Assembly: GCF_000725345.1 (NCBI RefSeq)
Contig: NZ_CP008852.1
Coordinates: 3,278,001 to 3,342,000, forward strand
Direction of reading: 5' to 3'
DNA: 64,000 nucleotides
DNA from: Pelosinus sp. UFO1
GTDB lineage: Bacteria > Bacillota > Negativicutes > DSM-13327
The notes below the pieces were generated by a model. It saw nothing but the letters and a program-made list of their open reading frames with translations. It did no database searches and was not told the origin of the DNA. The first letter of the stretch is position 1, and every line of letters starts with the position of its first letter. Of the stretch, positions 1-8,587 are shown in pieces. The position numbers and the translations under genes were made by a program.

Positions 1-110
1 TCTTAAATATAGTTATTGTGACTGGAATCACAGTAACTATGTATCCTATATTATATACTAAATTCATAAAGAATAAGAAAAAATTATTCACTTTGGGAGG
101 TTTTTATACT

Positions 111-521
111 ATGGATACGACCAATTTAGAAAGACAGCACCAAGATTTCCTCGATTTAATCAATAAAATAACTATACATAGGTCTGAAGAGCAAATAAAA
201 AACAATGCTACTACTATTTCACTCTTACTTAGCCAGTTGTCTGGAAAACTGAAAGTTCATGCAATCAGTGAAGATAAATTCTTATACCCTGCTTTAATGA
301 ATCACAAAGACCCTAAAATCAAAGCTACTAGCCAAGCATTTTATACAGAAATGGGTGGTTTAGCAATATCATTTGATGATTTCAAAACTAACTTTGCGAC
401 TTCAAATAAGATTATTGCGAACCCAGGAGCTTTTCTTACTGAATCGCAAAAGGTTTTTACGGCTTTAAAAAAACGAATCGATCGCGAGAATAATGCTTTG
501 TATCCTTTAGTATCTATTTAA
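111..521 (+). CDS. Hemerythrin-like cation-binding domain protein
   Basis: A 136-residue soluble protein of the hemerythrin HHE family, which binds a di-iron centre and usually senses or stores O2 or NO, or helps iron-centre repair. Visible ligand-type motifs are H16 in RQHQDFLDL near the start, a KLKVHAISEDKFLYPAL segment in the middle (His and Glu before LYP) and a second E..LYP near the C-terminus. The frame is open upstream to base 18, but the ATG at 111 follows a good GGGAGG site and begins the conserved domain, so I chose it. It has its own strong terminator and no obvious operon partner. Family assignment is fairly secure; the physiological role is inferred only. Confidence 0.8.
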   Translation: MDTTNLERQHQDFLDLINKITIHRSEEQIKNNATTISLLLSQLSGKLKVHAISEDKFLYPALMNHKDPKIKATSQAFYTEMGGLAISFDDFKTNFATSNKIIANPGAFLTESQKVFTALKKRIDRENNALYPLVSI

Positions 522-544
522 GAACTAAGTGATGTTAAATAGTA

Positions 545-580
545 AACAGGCTTTGCTTTTATAAAAAAGCAAAGCCTGTT
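545..580 (+). terminator. Rho-independent terminator of the hemerythrin gene
   Basis: A perfect 16-bp stem (545-560 with 565-580) closes a 4-base ATAA loop and is followed by seven T (582-588). It lies 24 bases after the stop codon at 521. Confidence 0.9.
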
Positions 581-687
581 ATTTTTTTACGGAATCAGAA
601 AGTATAACACTTTCTTGATTCCAAGTAAGAACGACTAAGGCTTCTGCCTGCGTCCGAGGACTTGGCACAAGCCAAGTCTTTTCTTAT
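581..687 (-). repeat. Two-hairpin intergenic repeat, copy 1 (3' of dctA)
   Basis: About 107 bases that recur at 9940-10045 with only a few substitutions and a one-base indel. It starts with a run of seven T. Next comes an imperfect hairpin with arms GGAATCAGAAAGT and ACTTTCTTGATTCC, then a 30-base linker. It ends with a hairpin GACTTGGC/GCCAAGTC around ACAA (659-678). It ends 5 bases before the dctA stop codon, so it would form the 3' untranslated end of the dctA transcript. The other copy is in the same position relative to araD. It looks like a dispersed 3'-end element (REP-like or terminator-like). Confidence 0.75.
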
Positions 688-692
688 TACAA

Positions 693-1991
693 TTAGAGAG
701 CTTGTTTATGCAGCATGTCCACGTCTGTGCTTGCATCTGACAAATCATTATTTAAAACATCATGAAACCTTTTTTCATCTAGCTCATTTTCCCATTTAGA
801 AACAATCACTGTAGCAACTCCATTACCAATGAGATTGGTTACTGCTCTAGCTTGTGACATAAACCGATCAATGCCAAAGATTAAAGCTAACCCAGCCACC
901 GGAATCGTTGGTATGGCCGAAAGAGTAGCGGCAAGAACAATAAAGCCACTTCCTGTAACACCAGATGCTCCCTTTGATGTTAACAATAAAACAGCAAGTA
1001 TCGTCAGTTGCTGCATTAATGTAATATCTGTATTAGTAGCTTGGGCAACAAAAATAGCCGACATGGTAAGGTAAATAGAGGTGCCATCTAAATTAAAGGA
1101 GTATCCTGTTGGGATTACTAAGCCAACTACTGATTTGGAACAGCCCATCTTCTCTAATTTATTAATCATGCGAGGTAATACGCTTTCTGAGGAAGCTGTG
1201 CCTAACACGATTAAAAATTCTTCCTTTATATGAGAAATAAACTTAATAATACTAAATCCTGCCCATCTACAAATTAGGCCAATGACAACGAGCACAAAGA
1301 CAATACAAGTAATATAGAAGCACGCCAGCAATTTGCCTAAAGGTATGAGGGAGGCAATTCCATACTTACCTATCGTAAAAGCCATTGCACCAAAAGTACC
1401 AATTGGCGCTAGTTTCATTATTAGGTCTACAATACCGAATAAGCAGTGTGAAACCTCTGTAACTACACCGAATAAAGCTGTTTTCTTACCACCCATTGCA
1501 GATAAAGCCCCGCCAAACATAACAGAGAATAAAAGGACCTGTAAAATATCACCTTTTGCAAAAGCATCTACCACTGTTGATGGAATGATATTCATAATAA
1601 AATCGGCTGTACTATGTGCTTTCGCTGCCGTAGTATAGGCTGAAATAGCTCCAGCATCTAAGCTCTTCACATCTACATTCATGCCAACTCCTGGTTGAAA
1701 CCAGTTTACAACGAACATACCCATAATCAAGGCAAATATTGTAACAGCTTCAAAATAGATAAGTGCTTTGGCGCCAACTCTGCCGACTTTTTTCATATCA
1801 TCCATGCCAGCAATACCTGTAACTATGGTACAAAAAATAATCGGGGCAATAATCATTTTTATTAATTTTATAAATCCATCACCCAAGGGCTTCATGCTTT
1901 CGCCTAACCCCGGATAAAAGTGCCCTAAGGCTATCCCACAAACAATTGAAAAAAATACTTGAAAATGAAGCGATGTACAGAATTTTTTCAT
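693..1991 (-). CDS. dctA: C4-dicarboxylate:cation symporter DctA
   Basis: A 432-residue inner-membrane carrier of the dicarboxylate/amino acid:cation symporter family that imports succinate, fumarate, malate or similar acids. The whole length follows E. coli DctA closely from memory: an N-terminal block ending [18 protein letters not shown], the substrate-site strings TASSES and [12 protein letters not shown], the helical-hairpin segment [12 protein letters not shown], and [19 protein letters not shown]. The start has a GGGAGGAAGG ribosome site. It is monocistronic, with the two-hairpin repeat just after its stop. DctA rather than GltP is favoured by the near-colinear match, though glutamate carriers belong to the same family. 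Confidence 0.9.
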   Translation of the reverse strand: MKKFCTSLHFQVFFSIVCGIALGHFYPGLGESMKPLGDGFIKLIKMIIAPIIFCTIVTGIAGMDDMKKVGRVGAKALIYFEAVTIFALIMGMFVVNWFQPGVGMNVDVKSLDAGAISAYTTAAKAHSTADFIMNIIPSTVVDAFAKGDILQVLLFSVMFGGALSAMGGKKTALFGVVTEVSHCLFGIVDLIMKLAPIGTFGAMAFTIGKYGIASLIPLGKLLACFYITCIVFVLVVIGLICRWAGFSIIKFISHIKEEFLIVLGTASSESVLPRMINKLEKMGCSKSVVGLVIPTGYSFNLDGTSIYLTMSAIFVAQATNTDITLMQQLTILAVLLLTSKGASGVTGSGFIVLAATLSAIPTIPVAGLALIFGIDRFMSQARAVTNLIGNGVATVIVSKWENELDEKRFHDVLNNDLSDASTDVDMLHKQAL

Positions 1992-2184
1992 TGATTCTTC
2001 CTTCCTCCCTTAACTAAAATTAACTCATTTTACTAAGTTAGGAACTACACTTTTAGAGATCCTACTATAGCCATACATAAAAAGATATCATAAATCCATG
2101 AAAAAACAATGGCTTTTAGATGAAAATACAAAATACATTACATTCCTACCCTTTTTTATTACTAAACCCATGAATTTATGCCCT

Positions 2185-2239
2185 AAAAAACATAGGACAA
2201 CGGTTCTGAGGCATAGAAATGCCCGATAATCCGTTGTCC
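2185..2239 (-). terminator. Terminator of the uxaA operon
   Basis: Read on the minus strand, GGACAACGG (2231-2239) pairs with CCGTTGTCC (2195-2203), with an inner GGCAT/ATGCC stem. It is followed by TATG and six T (2185-2190). It lies 19 bases after the uxaA stop. Confidence 0.85.
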
Positions 2240-2257
2240 CACTTGATTATTTCTCTA

Positions 2258-3748
2258 TTACAATGTCACGCCATTTTTAAATATGGCAATTTCACGAAAT
2301 CCCATTTCTTCTGACTTAGTAAAACGTCCAGAAGCTACCTCAATAACGTGAAGCAACAATTTATCTGCTACCGAATCCATTGATTGTCCTTGTAACAAAA
2401 CACCTGCATCAAAATCCATCCAATTGGATTTTCGTTTGTAAATATCACTATTCGTCGCAATTTTCATCGTTGGTACAGCTGTGCCTAGAGGAGTTCCCCT
2501 ACCTGTCGTAAATAAGATAACTTGGCAGCCAGAAGCTGCAAGGGCAGTTGCTGCCACCATATCATTACCAGGCGCACTGAGCAAGGTAAGTCCTTTCTTT
2601 TTTACCACATCTGTATACCCAAGCACGTCGACAACTTTGCTCCGACCGCCTTTTTGCGTACAGCCTAAGGATTTTTCTTCTAAGGTAGTGATGCCGCCTT
2701 TTTTATTGCCAGGGGATGGATTTTCATAAATAGGTTGTTTATGATCTTCGTAATACTGCTTGAAATCATTAATTAGATGAACGATTTTACCAAAAACCTC
2801 TTCATTTTCAGCACGATCCATCAGAATGGTTTCAGCACCAAACATTTCTGGTACTTCCGTGAGAATTGAAGTACCACCGTTTGCAACTAGTTTATCTGAG
2901 AACTCACCCACTAATGGATTGGCAGTAATGCCAGAAAAGCCATCAGAGCCGCCACATTTTAGCCCTACAATGAGCTCTGATATAGGGCAAGCTTCCCTTT
3001 TATCCATTGCGGCCTGGGCAAGCAATTCCTCAACTATTTTCATCCCGCACTCTACTTCGTCTTCTACATCTTGCGCAGTTAAAAATTTAACACGTTCACT
3101 ATCATACTGCCCTAACACTTTTTTAAATTCTTCAATATGATTGTTTTCACACCCAAGACCTAGTACCAAAACTCCAGCAGCGTTAGGATGATTTACTAAA
3201 TCTGCAAGAATTTTTTGGGTATTACTTTGATCTTCTCCTAATTGAGAACAGCCATATGGATGGGTAAATTCATAAACCCCGTCTACATTTTCTACCGCCT
3301 TACTAACCTCATTCGCACTTTTAGCAATGAGATGTGCCGTCCGATTAACGCAGCCGACAGTGGGAATAATCCATATTTCATTTCGCACCCCAACCCGGCC
3401 ATTCTTTCTACGGTACCCATCAAAAGTAGCTGGAATCGTTTTTTGCTCAAGACTTTCTAATCCCTCAGGATGATACTGGTACTCTAGGATTTCTCCTAAA
3501 TTGGTTTTAACATTATGAGAATGAATCCATTCCCCTACTTTTATATCTTCTGTAGCATGCCCAATAGGAAATCCATATTTTACTATGTTTTTTCCTGCGG
3601 GAATGTCTTCTAAAGCGATTTTATGACCTTTAGGAATGGTAACCTTAGGTGACACCGTAGTAGATCCTACCGTATAACTTTGGCCCACTGTAAGCTCTTC
3701 AATCGCTACAGCAACATTATCATGGCGACTAATTTGATTTAATAACAA
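2258..3748 (-). CDS. uxaA: Altronate dehydratase
   Basis: A 496-residue cytosolic Fe/Mn-dependent dehydratase that converts D-altronate to 2-keto-3-deoxygluconate in galacturonate catabolism. The first ~95 residues form the small SAF-like domain. The large domain carries RVGVRNEIWIIPTVGCVNR, the family signature GLKCGGSDGFSGITANP and the C-terminal block with QVILFTTGRGTPLGTAVPT. The start is a TTG with a strong AGGAGG site 8 bases upstream. It is the last gene of the transporter-uxaB-uxaA operon, 31 bases after uxaB. Galactarate dehydratase is a close relative, but the uxaB neighbour supports altronate as substrate. Confidence 0.92.
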   Translation of the reverse strand: MLLNQISRHDNVAVAIEELTVGQSYTVGSTTVSPKVTIPKGHKIALEDIPAGKNIVKYGFPIGHATEDIKVGEWIHSHNVKTNLGEILEYQYHPEGLESLEQKTIPATFDGYRRKNGRVGVRNEIWIIPTVGCVNRTAHLIAKSANEVSKAVENVDGVYEFTHPYGCSQLGEDQSNTQKILADLVNHPNAAGVLVLGLGCENNHIEEFKKVLGQYDSERVKFLTAQDVEDEVECGMKIVEELLAQAAMDKREACPISELIVGLKCGGSDGFSGITANPLVGEFSDKLVANGGTSILTEVPEMFGAETILMDRAENEEVFGKIVHLINDFKQYYEDHKQPIYENPSPGNKKGGITTLEEKSLGCTQKGGRSKVVDVLGYTDVVKKKGLTLLSAPGNDMVAATALAASGCQVILFTTGRGTPLGTAVPTMKIATNSDIYKRKSNWMDFDAGVLLQGQSMDSVADKLLLHVIEVASGRFTKSEEMGFREIAIFKNGVTL

Positions 3749-3779
3749 AATAAAAACCTCCTATCGGTTGCAGAATTGA

Positions 3780-5303
3780 TTAGCTAATCAATTCTGCAAC
3801 TGTTTTTTGCATGCCCACATCAACAATTTTATATAAATACTCTCCTAAACGATCTACAAAACCTTCAATTTCAGTTAAATCTTTATCCCATAATTGTGTG
3901 TTTTTCAATACTGTTGCTGCAACTTCTTGGGCGGATTGTTTACTACCATCGAATTTTGACCATGTAGCAGCAAAAAACTCTAATGCCCACATATCATCTT
4001 TCATGATAAATTCACCTTTTTCTCTAGTTGCTTTCATTCCAGTACCATCAATGTTTCCATCTTTGTACACAGCAATCAATGCAGCTAAGGAGAAAACCAA
4101 TTTCTTCGGCAAAGTTCCATTTAACTTATGATATTCAATGATAGATGGTAGAACCCGAGCCTTAAATTTAGAAGAAGAGTTTAATAGAATGCTTAATAAA
4201 TAATGCTTAATATAAGGGTTTTGGAATCGTTCCACTACCGCATTTGCAAATTCCTCTAACATATTTTTATCTAGATCAATGGAAGGGATAATTTCATCTT
4301 GAATAATCTGCCTTACATACTTACCCATTACCTCATGATCCATCATTTCACCAACCGCTTCTAAACCGTACAAAAATGCTGCTGGTACTGATGCAGTATG
4401 CGCCCCATTTAGTATCCTTACTTTGCGGGTTCTATAAGGAGTCATATCTTCTGTCCAAATGACTTGCAAACCAATTTTGTGGAAAGGTAATCTTTCTGCC
4501 AATTCCTTCGGTCCTTCAATAACCCATAAATGAAATAATTCCCCTGTGTTTACTAAAGAATCTGTATACCCTAAGAAGTTAGTAATTTCTTTTATTTCTT
4601 CTCTTGGATAGCCTGTTACAACACGATCCACCAAAGTATTTAAGAAATGGTTACTACCAACAACCCAGCCAGCAAACTCTTCTGGCAAATTCCAAAGTTT
4701 TATATATTGCAAAACTGCTTTCTTTAAATTATCGCCATTGCGGTCAATCAATTCGCATGGAATAATAACCATCCCTTTACTGGCATCACCCTTAAAGAAT
4801 TGATAACGATGATACAAATAAGATGTAAGTTTTCCTGGGTAGGAAGTCGGAGGTTGATTTTCGAATTTATCCTCTTTGTCGAAGGTAATTCCCGCTTCTG
4901 TAGTATTGGAAATTACATATTCAATCAATGGATCTTCTGCGCATTTTAAATAAGCATCCCATTGTGTGTAAGGATTTAAACAACGGCTAATAGAACTAAT
5001 TACTGCTTTTTCTTCGACTGGTTTCCCTTCACGCAAACCGCGCAACAATAAAGTATAGAGCCCATCTTGTTCATTGACCATATCAGCTAGACCTTCTTTA
5101 ATGGGTTGTGCTACCACTACGCGGCCATTAAATAAGTTTTGCTGATTCAGTAAATGAATCATCCAATCAGCAAACGCTCTTAAAAAGTTACCTTCGCCAA
5201 ATTGAATGACTCTCTCTGGTAAAGCATCAGGATATTTTTGCACGTCTACATCTACAGGAAATTTGAAATCACTATTGACCAATGTACGATTTAATCTTGT
5301 CAT
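3780..5303 (-). CDS. uxaB: Tagaturonate reductase (altronate oxidoreductase)
   Basis: A 507-residue NADH-dependent reductase of the mannitol dehydrogenase superfamily that turns D-tagaturonate into D-altronate, the step before UxaA. The N-terminal Rossmann part begins with RVIQFGEGNFLRAFADWM. The catalytic C-terminal domain contains the family string KVRILNGAHTASV and a later block YLLSILLNSSSKFKARVLPS. Length fits the family. The start follows GGGGGAG. It is coupled with uxaA downstream. No uxaC isomerase, KDG kinase or KDPG aldolase gene is present in this window, so the rest of the hexuronate route must lie elsewhere. Confidence 0.92.
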   Translation of the reverse strand: MTRLNRTLVNSDFKFPVDVDVQKYPDALPERVIQFGEGNFLRAFADWMIHLLNQQNLFNGRVVVAQPIKEGLADMVNEQDGLYTLLLRGLREGKPVEEKAVISSISRCLNPYTQWDAYLKCAEDPLIEYVISNTTEAGITFDKEDKFENQPPTSYPGKLTSYLYHRYQFFKGDASKGMVIIPCELIDRNGDNLKKAVLQYIKLWNLPEEFAGWVVGSNHFLNTLVDRVVTGYPREEIKEITNFLGYTDSLVNTGELFHLWVIEGPKELAERLPFHKIGLQVIWTEDMTPYRTRKVRILNGAHTASVPAAFLYGLEAVGEMMDHEVMGKYVRQIIQDEIIPSIDLDKNMLEEFANAVVERFQNPYIKHYLLSILLNSSSKFKARVLPSIIEYHKLNGTLPKKLVFSLAALIAVYKDGNIDGTGMKATREKGEFIMKDDMWALEFFAATWSKFDGSKQSAQEVAATVLKNTQLWDKDLTEIEGFVDRLGEYLYKIVDVGMQKTVAELIS

Positions 5304-5401
5304 TGTATACTCCCCCTACATCCCTTTTATTTTTGAGAACAAGTGTATAATACTCGTCTCTTTCTCGCATCATAGCTGACAAATGCTACACTGTTAATCT
5401 C

Positions 5402-5444
5402 AATACAAGAACTTATTTAATTTAATTAAATAAGTTCTTGTATT
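5402..5444. repeat. Perfect 43-base palindrome between the GPH transporter and uxaB
   Basis: Bases 5402-5422 are the exact reverse complement of 5424-5444 around a single central T, with further T's on the plus side. It lies within the uxa operon, so as RNA it would be a very long AT-rich stem between two cistrons. It contains ACTTATTTAATTTAATTAA, nearly identical to bases 7019-7037 upstream of the transporter gene, so it may instead be or include an operator. Confidence 0.7.
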
Positions 5445-5490
5445 TTTTCGCTTTATGAACAATGAAATCCTGCAAATAAACAATGTTTTT

Positions 5491-6834
5491 TTATGCTGAT
5501 TTTCCCTTTAGTTCTGCAATAATCTCACCATGTCTTTTATCACTTAAGGTATAAAGGAAAAATATCACTATGCCAGCACAGAATATAGTAACTGCTGGAT
5601 ATAAAAGTAACAGACCTTTTATTCCTCTTAGGGATTCTGCTGTTTGCACCGCATTTGGCACATATCCAACAAGAGATAACCCGATACCTGAAGCAAAACC
5701 TGAAACAGATTGGGCAATTTTTCGAGAAAAATTGAAGAATGAGTAGGTGATACCTTCTCTTCTTTCACCTGTTTTCCATTCACCAAAATCAATGGAGTCA
5801 GAAACAAAAGCCCAAGTAACGCCATTAGGAATACTAATTCCGACGAAGGCAATGCTTGCTAGTATGGTAAAAGTAACAATATCTCCCGGAATCAAAAAGT
5901 TAATTAAATCAGCAACAGCACTTATTCCAAAACCAATGAGTGCCGTATTTTTTTTACCAAATCTTTTTGTCAATTTAGGGATAAAGGTAATGCCTACACA
6001 GGAACAACCAATGGTAATAAAGCTAATATAGGGCATCAAACTGATATCGCCAAGATTATATTGACAATAATAGATCATCATTGCCGATTTGATATTGTAT
6101 GCTGAAATCGTAAAGATCGTCATTAATATAAGTGCCAATAAAGGTCTATTGGTAAATACGGATTTTGCCATCGCTTTCACTGAGAATTTTTCATTAGAAG
6201 AAATAGTCTTCCCCAGAATAACTTCTTTGCAATTTTTAAAACAGAAATAGAAAGCTGTAACACCAATTACAGAAGTAAGAGCAACCACTACAGGCCAGCC
6301 AATACGTGGATCAGAAAATTGTTTAATAAGGGGAACCACCATTACACTGGTTATTAATAAGGCTCCTAAAGAACCAGCCTGACGCCAGGATGCTAAGGAG
6401 GCCCGATCTACGGGATCTTGTGTCATTGAAGCACCTAATGCACCATAAGGAACATTCGTGAAAGAATATCCTACGCCCCATGCCATATATGTGGCATAAC
6501 CAAATATCATTTTTCCAGTAGGTGAGAAATCAGGAGATAAAAATACAAATACAGATAAAATACCAAGAATAATACTTCCTCCAAACATCATCCCACGGAA
6601 CTTCCCTTTATTAGGATCAAACTTTCTGGCATCAATAAAAGCACCAGCGATTGGATCCATAAACGCGTCAAATATTTTGGTAAGGAGGAATATGCTTCCT
6701 GCTACCGCCGCTGGAATACCAAAGACATCCGTATAAAATTTAAGCAAATAGATCTGCCCCATATCGAACATAAACCCATTACCAAAATCACCTAGACCAT
6801 AAGAAACCTTTTCTTTTAAAGTTAGTTTGCTCAT
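5491..6834 (-). CDS. GPH-family sugar (probable hexuronate):cation symporter
   Basis: A 447-residue, roughly 12-helix inner-membrane carrier of the glycoside-pentoside-hexuronide family (MFS_2). The N-terminus has KEKVSYGLGDFGNGFMFD and the loop between helices 2 and 3 has DAFMDPIAGAFIDAR, both typical of the family. The central VPYGALGASMTQDPVDRASL segment is also characteristic. It has a strong AAGGAGG site and is the first gene of the operon with uxaB and uxaA, so hexuronate (galacturonate or tagaturonate) uptake is the likely job. The specificity is inferred from context only. Confidence 0.85.
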   Translation of the reverse strand: MSKLTLKEKVSYGLGDFGNGFMFDMGQIYLLKFYTDVFGIPAAVAGSIFLLTKIFDAFMDPIAGAFIDARKFDPNKGKFRGMMFGGSIILGILSVFVFLSPDFSPTGKMIFGYATYMAWGVGYSFTNVPYGALGASMTQDPVDRASLASWRQAGSLGALLITSVMVVPLIKQFSDPRIGWPVVVALTSVIGVTAFYFCFKNCKEVILGKTISSNEKFSVKAMAKSVFTNRPLLALILMTIFTISAYNIKSAMMIYYCQYNLGDISLMPYISFITIGCSCVGITFIPKLTKRFGKKNTALIGFGISAVADLINFLIPGDIVTFTILASIAFVGISIPNGVTWAFVSDSIDFGEWKTGERREGITYSFFNFSRKIAQSVSGFASGIGLSLVGYVPNAVQTAESLRGIKGLLLLYPAVTIFCAGIVIFFLYTLSDKRHGEIIAELKGKSA

Positions 6835-7018
6835 TTACTATTGCCTCCTTTAATTCTGCCTATTTCGAAAATAGTTGCTACAAGTATTCTGCAAAGAATC
6901 AGTCCTTAAATATTAGTTATTTCCTTTCTATTTAGAGATTATTATATATAACAGATAGGATGTATTATTCATCTATCTGATTATCCCCTACTTTAGCATT
7001 TATTAAATTTTACCAATT

Positions 7019-7037
7019 ACTTATTTAAGTTAATTAA
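7019..7037. promoter_or_regulatory. Candidate operator motif shared with 5411-5429
   Basis: ACTTATTTAAGTTAATTAA at 7019-7037 matches ACTTATTTAATTTAATTAA at 5411-5429 in 18 of 19 positions. The two copies flank the GPH transporter gene on either side. A site for the neighbouring ROK regulator is plausible but unproven. Confidence 0.35.
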
Positions 7038-7161
7038 CTATCTTTTGTGATGTATTCTATCTTTTCTGAAAAAGTCCTTCTTTTCAGAAATTAATTTATA
7101 AAAAAAATAAAATAGCTTAAATACATCAGGATTTAAACCATTTTATCTGCAACCTTAGTTA

Positions 7162-7202
7162 GTTGCTCTAAACCCTGTCGTCAATCTAAGCCTTAGAGCA
7201 AC
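7162..7202 (-). terminator. Hairpin after the ROK regulator gene
   Basis: GTTGCTCTAA (7162-7171) pairs perfectly with TTAGAGCAAC (7193-7202) around a 21-base loop, 24 bases beyond the ROK stop codon. There is no clear T run on the minus strand, so termination is only a guess. Confidence 0.4.
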
Positions 7203-7225
7203 ATAGTTGGTGGTGTTAGCTGCTA

Positions 7226-8488
7226 TCATCCTTTATACTTTTGCTCTCTATCATCTACTATCTCATCAAATATCTCCGTGTTAGGTGTTTTTAATATCTT
7301 TTTAAGAGCGAGAGCGCATGCTCCTATCACACCTGAATCTGCACCTAGTTTCGAGATAACAATAGCAGTTGCATCTTCAACTTCTGAAAAAGTATGAGAT
7401 GCGATCACTTCACGAAATTCTTCTCTAAAAAACTCTGCTACCATTGCTAATTTTCCACCGATAAAAACTGCATCCGGATTATAAAGATTAATCATGTGAG
7501 AAGTTGCTAACGCTACATACCGATTAGCCTGTCGTAACACTTCTCTTGCATAAGATTCTTCTTTAAAAGCAACTTCCAATAGATCTTTGATTCCAATCTC
7601 TTTTCCGCTGCCCAAATACTTCTTTAAGGCATCTTCGCCAGCAATAAAAGGTAACTCCGCGTTCACCTTTCGCAAAATCGCAGGAATACCACATATCGTT
7701 TCAAGACAACCACGATTTCCACAATTACATAACGCTCCCTGCTCAATCATAACTGTATGCCCAATTTGTCCAGCATATCCTTGAGACCCTTGTACAATAC
7801 ATTCGCCCATAATTATGCCTGCACTAATTCCTTCTCCCATGTTTATATATATCAAATTTTCGCAACTAGTACCGCCACCGAACCATTTTTCCCCTAAAGC
7901 CGCTACCTTCGAATTTGTCTCAATAAATACAGGCATAGCAAATTCATTTTCTAATATCGACTTTAAGGGAAAGCCATTCCATTCTTTACCTAAATTAACC
8001 GCTCTCTTTACTGTGCCTTCCTGCCCATGCAGCATACCCGGAAAGGCGATAGCGATCCCCAGAAATTTTTTGGATTTATGCTCTTTATGAAAAATAACTT
8101 GGTTTATGATATGAATAAGTTCTTTAACCGCAGCATTAGGGTCCTTCATCGCAACCTTCATACGTTGAATCGAGGTGGGCATGTTTTTTAAGTCGGCAAG
8201 TGCAACAGTAATTTCTTGACTCGTAATTTCAATCCCAATTACATATCCTGCTTCACTATTAAATTGTAAGCTAACAGGTCTCCTCCCGCCTTGTGATTCC
8301 CCTAAGCCAACTTCTTTTACAAATCCAGTATCAATTAACTCACGAATAATCCCTGTAATTGCTGGTGGTGTAAGGCCAGTTAATTCAGCTAATTGTTGAC
8401 GAGAAATTAGTTCATTTTCTTTAATAATGTTCACGATAGTCATTCGGTTTAACTTTTTAACATATTTACTATTTCCAGGGCTTTTCAT
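7226..8488 (-). CDS. ROK-family transcriptional regulator (XylR/NagC type)
   Basis: A 420-residue repressor: an N-terminal winged helix-turn-helix (about residues 15-65, RQQLAELTGLTPPAITGIIREL) followed by a ROK sugar-kinase-like domain. The zinc-binding ROK signature is present (GH..., then CNCGNRGCLE near residues 254-263). I chose the ATG at 8488, preceded by AGGAAG, over an upstream TTG. It sits just upstream of, and in the same direction as, the hexuronate operon, which makes it the obvious candidate regulator. The effector is not identifiable from sequence. Confidence 0.85.
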   Translation of the reverse strand: MKSPGNSKYVKKLNRMTIVNIIKENELISRQQLAELTGLTPPAITGIIRELIDTGFVKEVGLGESQGGRRPVSLQFNSEAGYVIGIEITSQEITVALADLKNMPTSIQRMKVAMKDPNAAVKELIHIINQVIFHKEHKSKKFLGIAIAFPGMLHGQEGTVKRAVNLGKEWNGFPLKSILENEFAMPVFIETNSKVAALGEKWFGGGTSCENLIYINMGEGISAGIIMGECIVQGSQGYAGQIGHTVMIEQGALCNCGNRGCLETICGIPAILRKVNAELPFIAGEDALKKYLGSGKEIGIKDLLEVAFKEESYAREVLRQANRYVALATSHMINLYNPDAVFIGGKLAMVAEFFREEFREVIASHTFSEVEDATAIVISKLGADSGVIGACALALKKILKTPNTEIFDEIVDDREQKYKG

Positions 8489-8587
8489 CTTTCTTCCTAT
8501 CCTCAACTTTTGCTTAAATTTTCACTCTATATGCTCAATAGCTAAATTATACCCTACAGAACATACCAAGCCAATCAATTTCTTACT

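Larger units (their letters stand above)
6835..7225. other. Intergenic control region between the ROK gene and the hexuronate operon
   Basis: These 391 bases hold no gene. They should contain the promoter of the transporter-uxaB-uxaA operon. Visible structure: an imperfect inverted repeat CAGATAGGATG...CATCTATCTG (6952-6979), the AT-rich motif at 7019-7037 shared with the uxa palindrome, and a 10-bp hairpin at 7162-7202 after the ROK stop codon. Confidence 0.6.

Noticed and set aside
18-110. Longer hemerythrin start at base 18
   Set aside because: The extra 31 residues are not part of the domain, there is no ribosome site there, and a GGGAGG site sits in front of the ATG at 111.
581-687. Treat the two-hairpin repeat as a CRISPR unit or tRNA-like gene
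   Set aside because: Only two copies 9 kb apart, no spacers, and the fold shows two separate hairpins with no cloverleaf or anticodon arm.
829-1638. Plus-strand open frames of 81 and 101 codons opposite dctA
   Set aside because: They lie wholly inside dctA on the other strand, have no ribosome sites and no family features; shadow frames of a clear gene.
5402-5444. Call the long palindrome a simple terminator of the GPH transporter gene
   Set aside because: The T run is on the plus side, where no gene ends; transcription of uxaB and uxaA is expected to read through.
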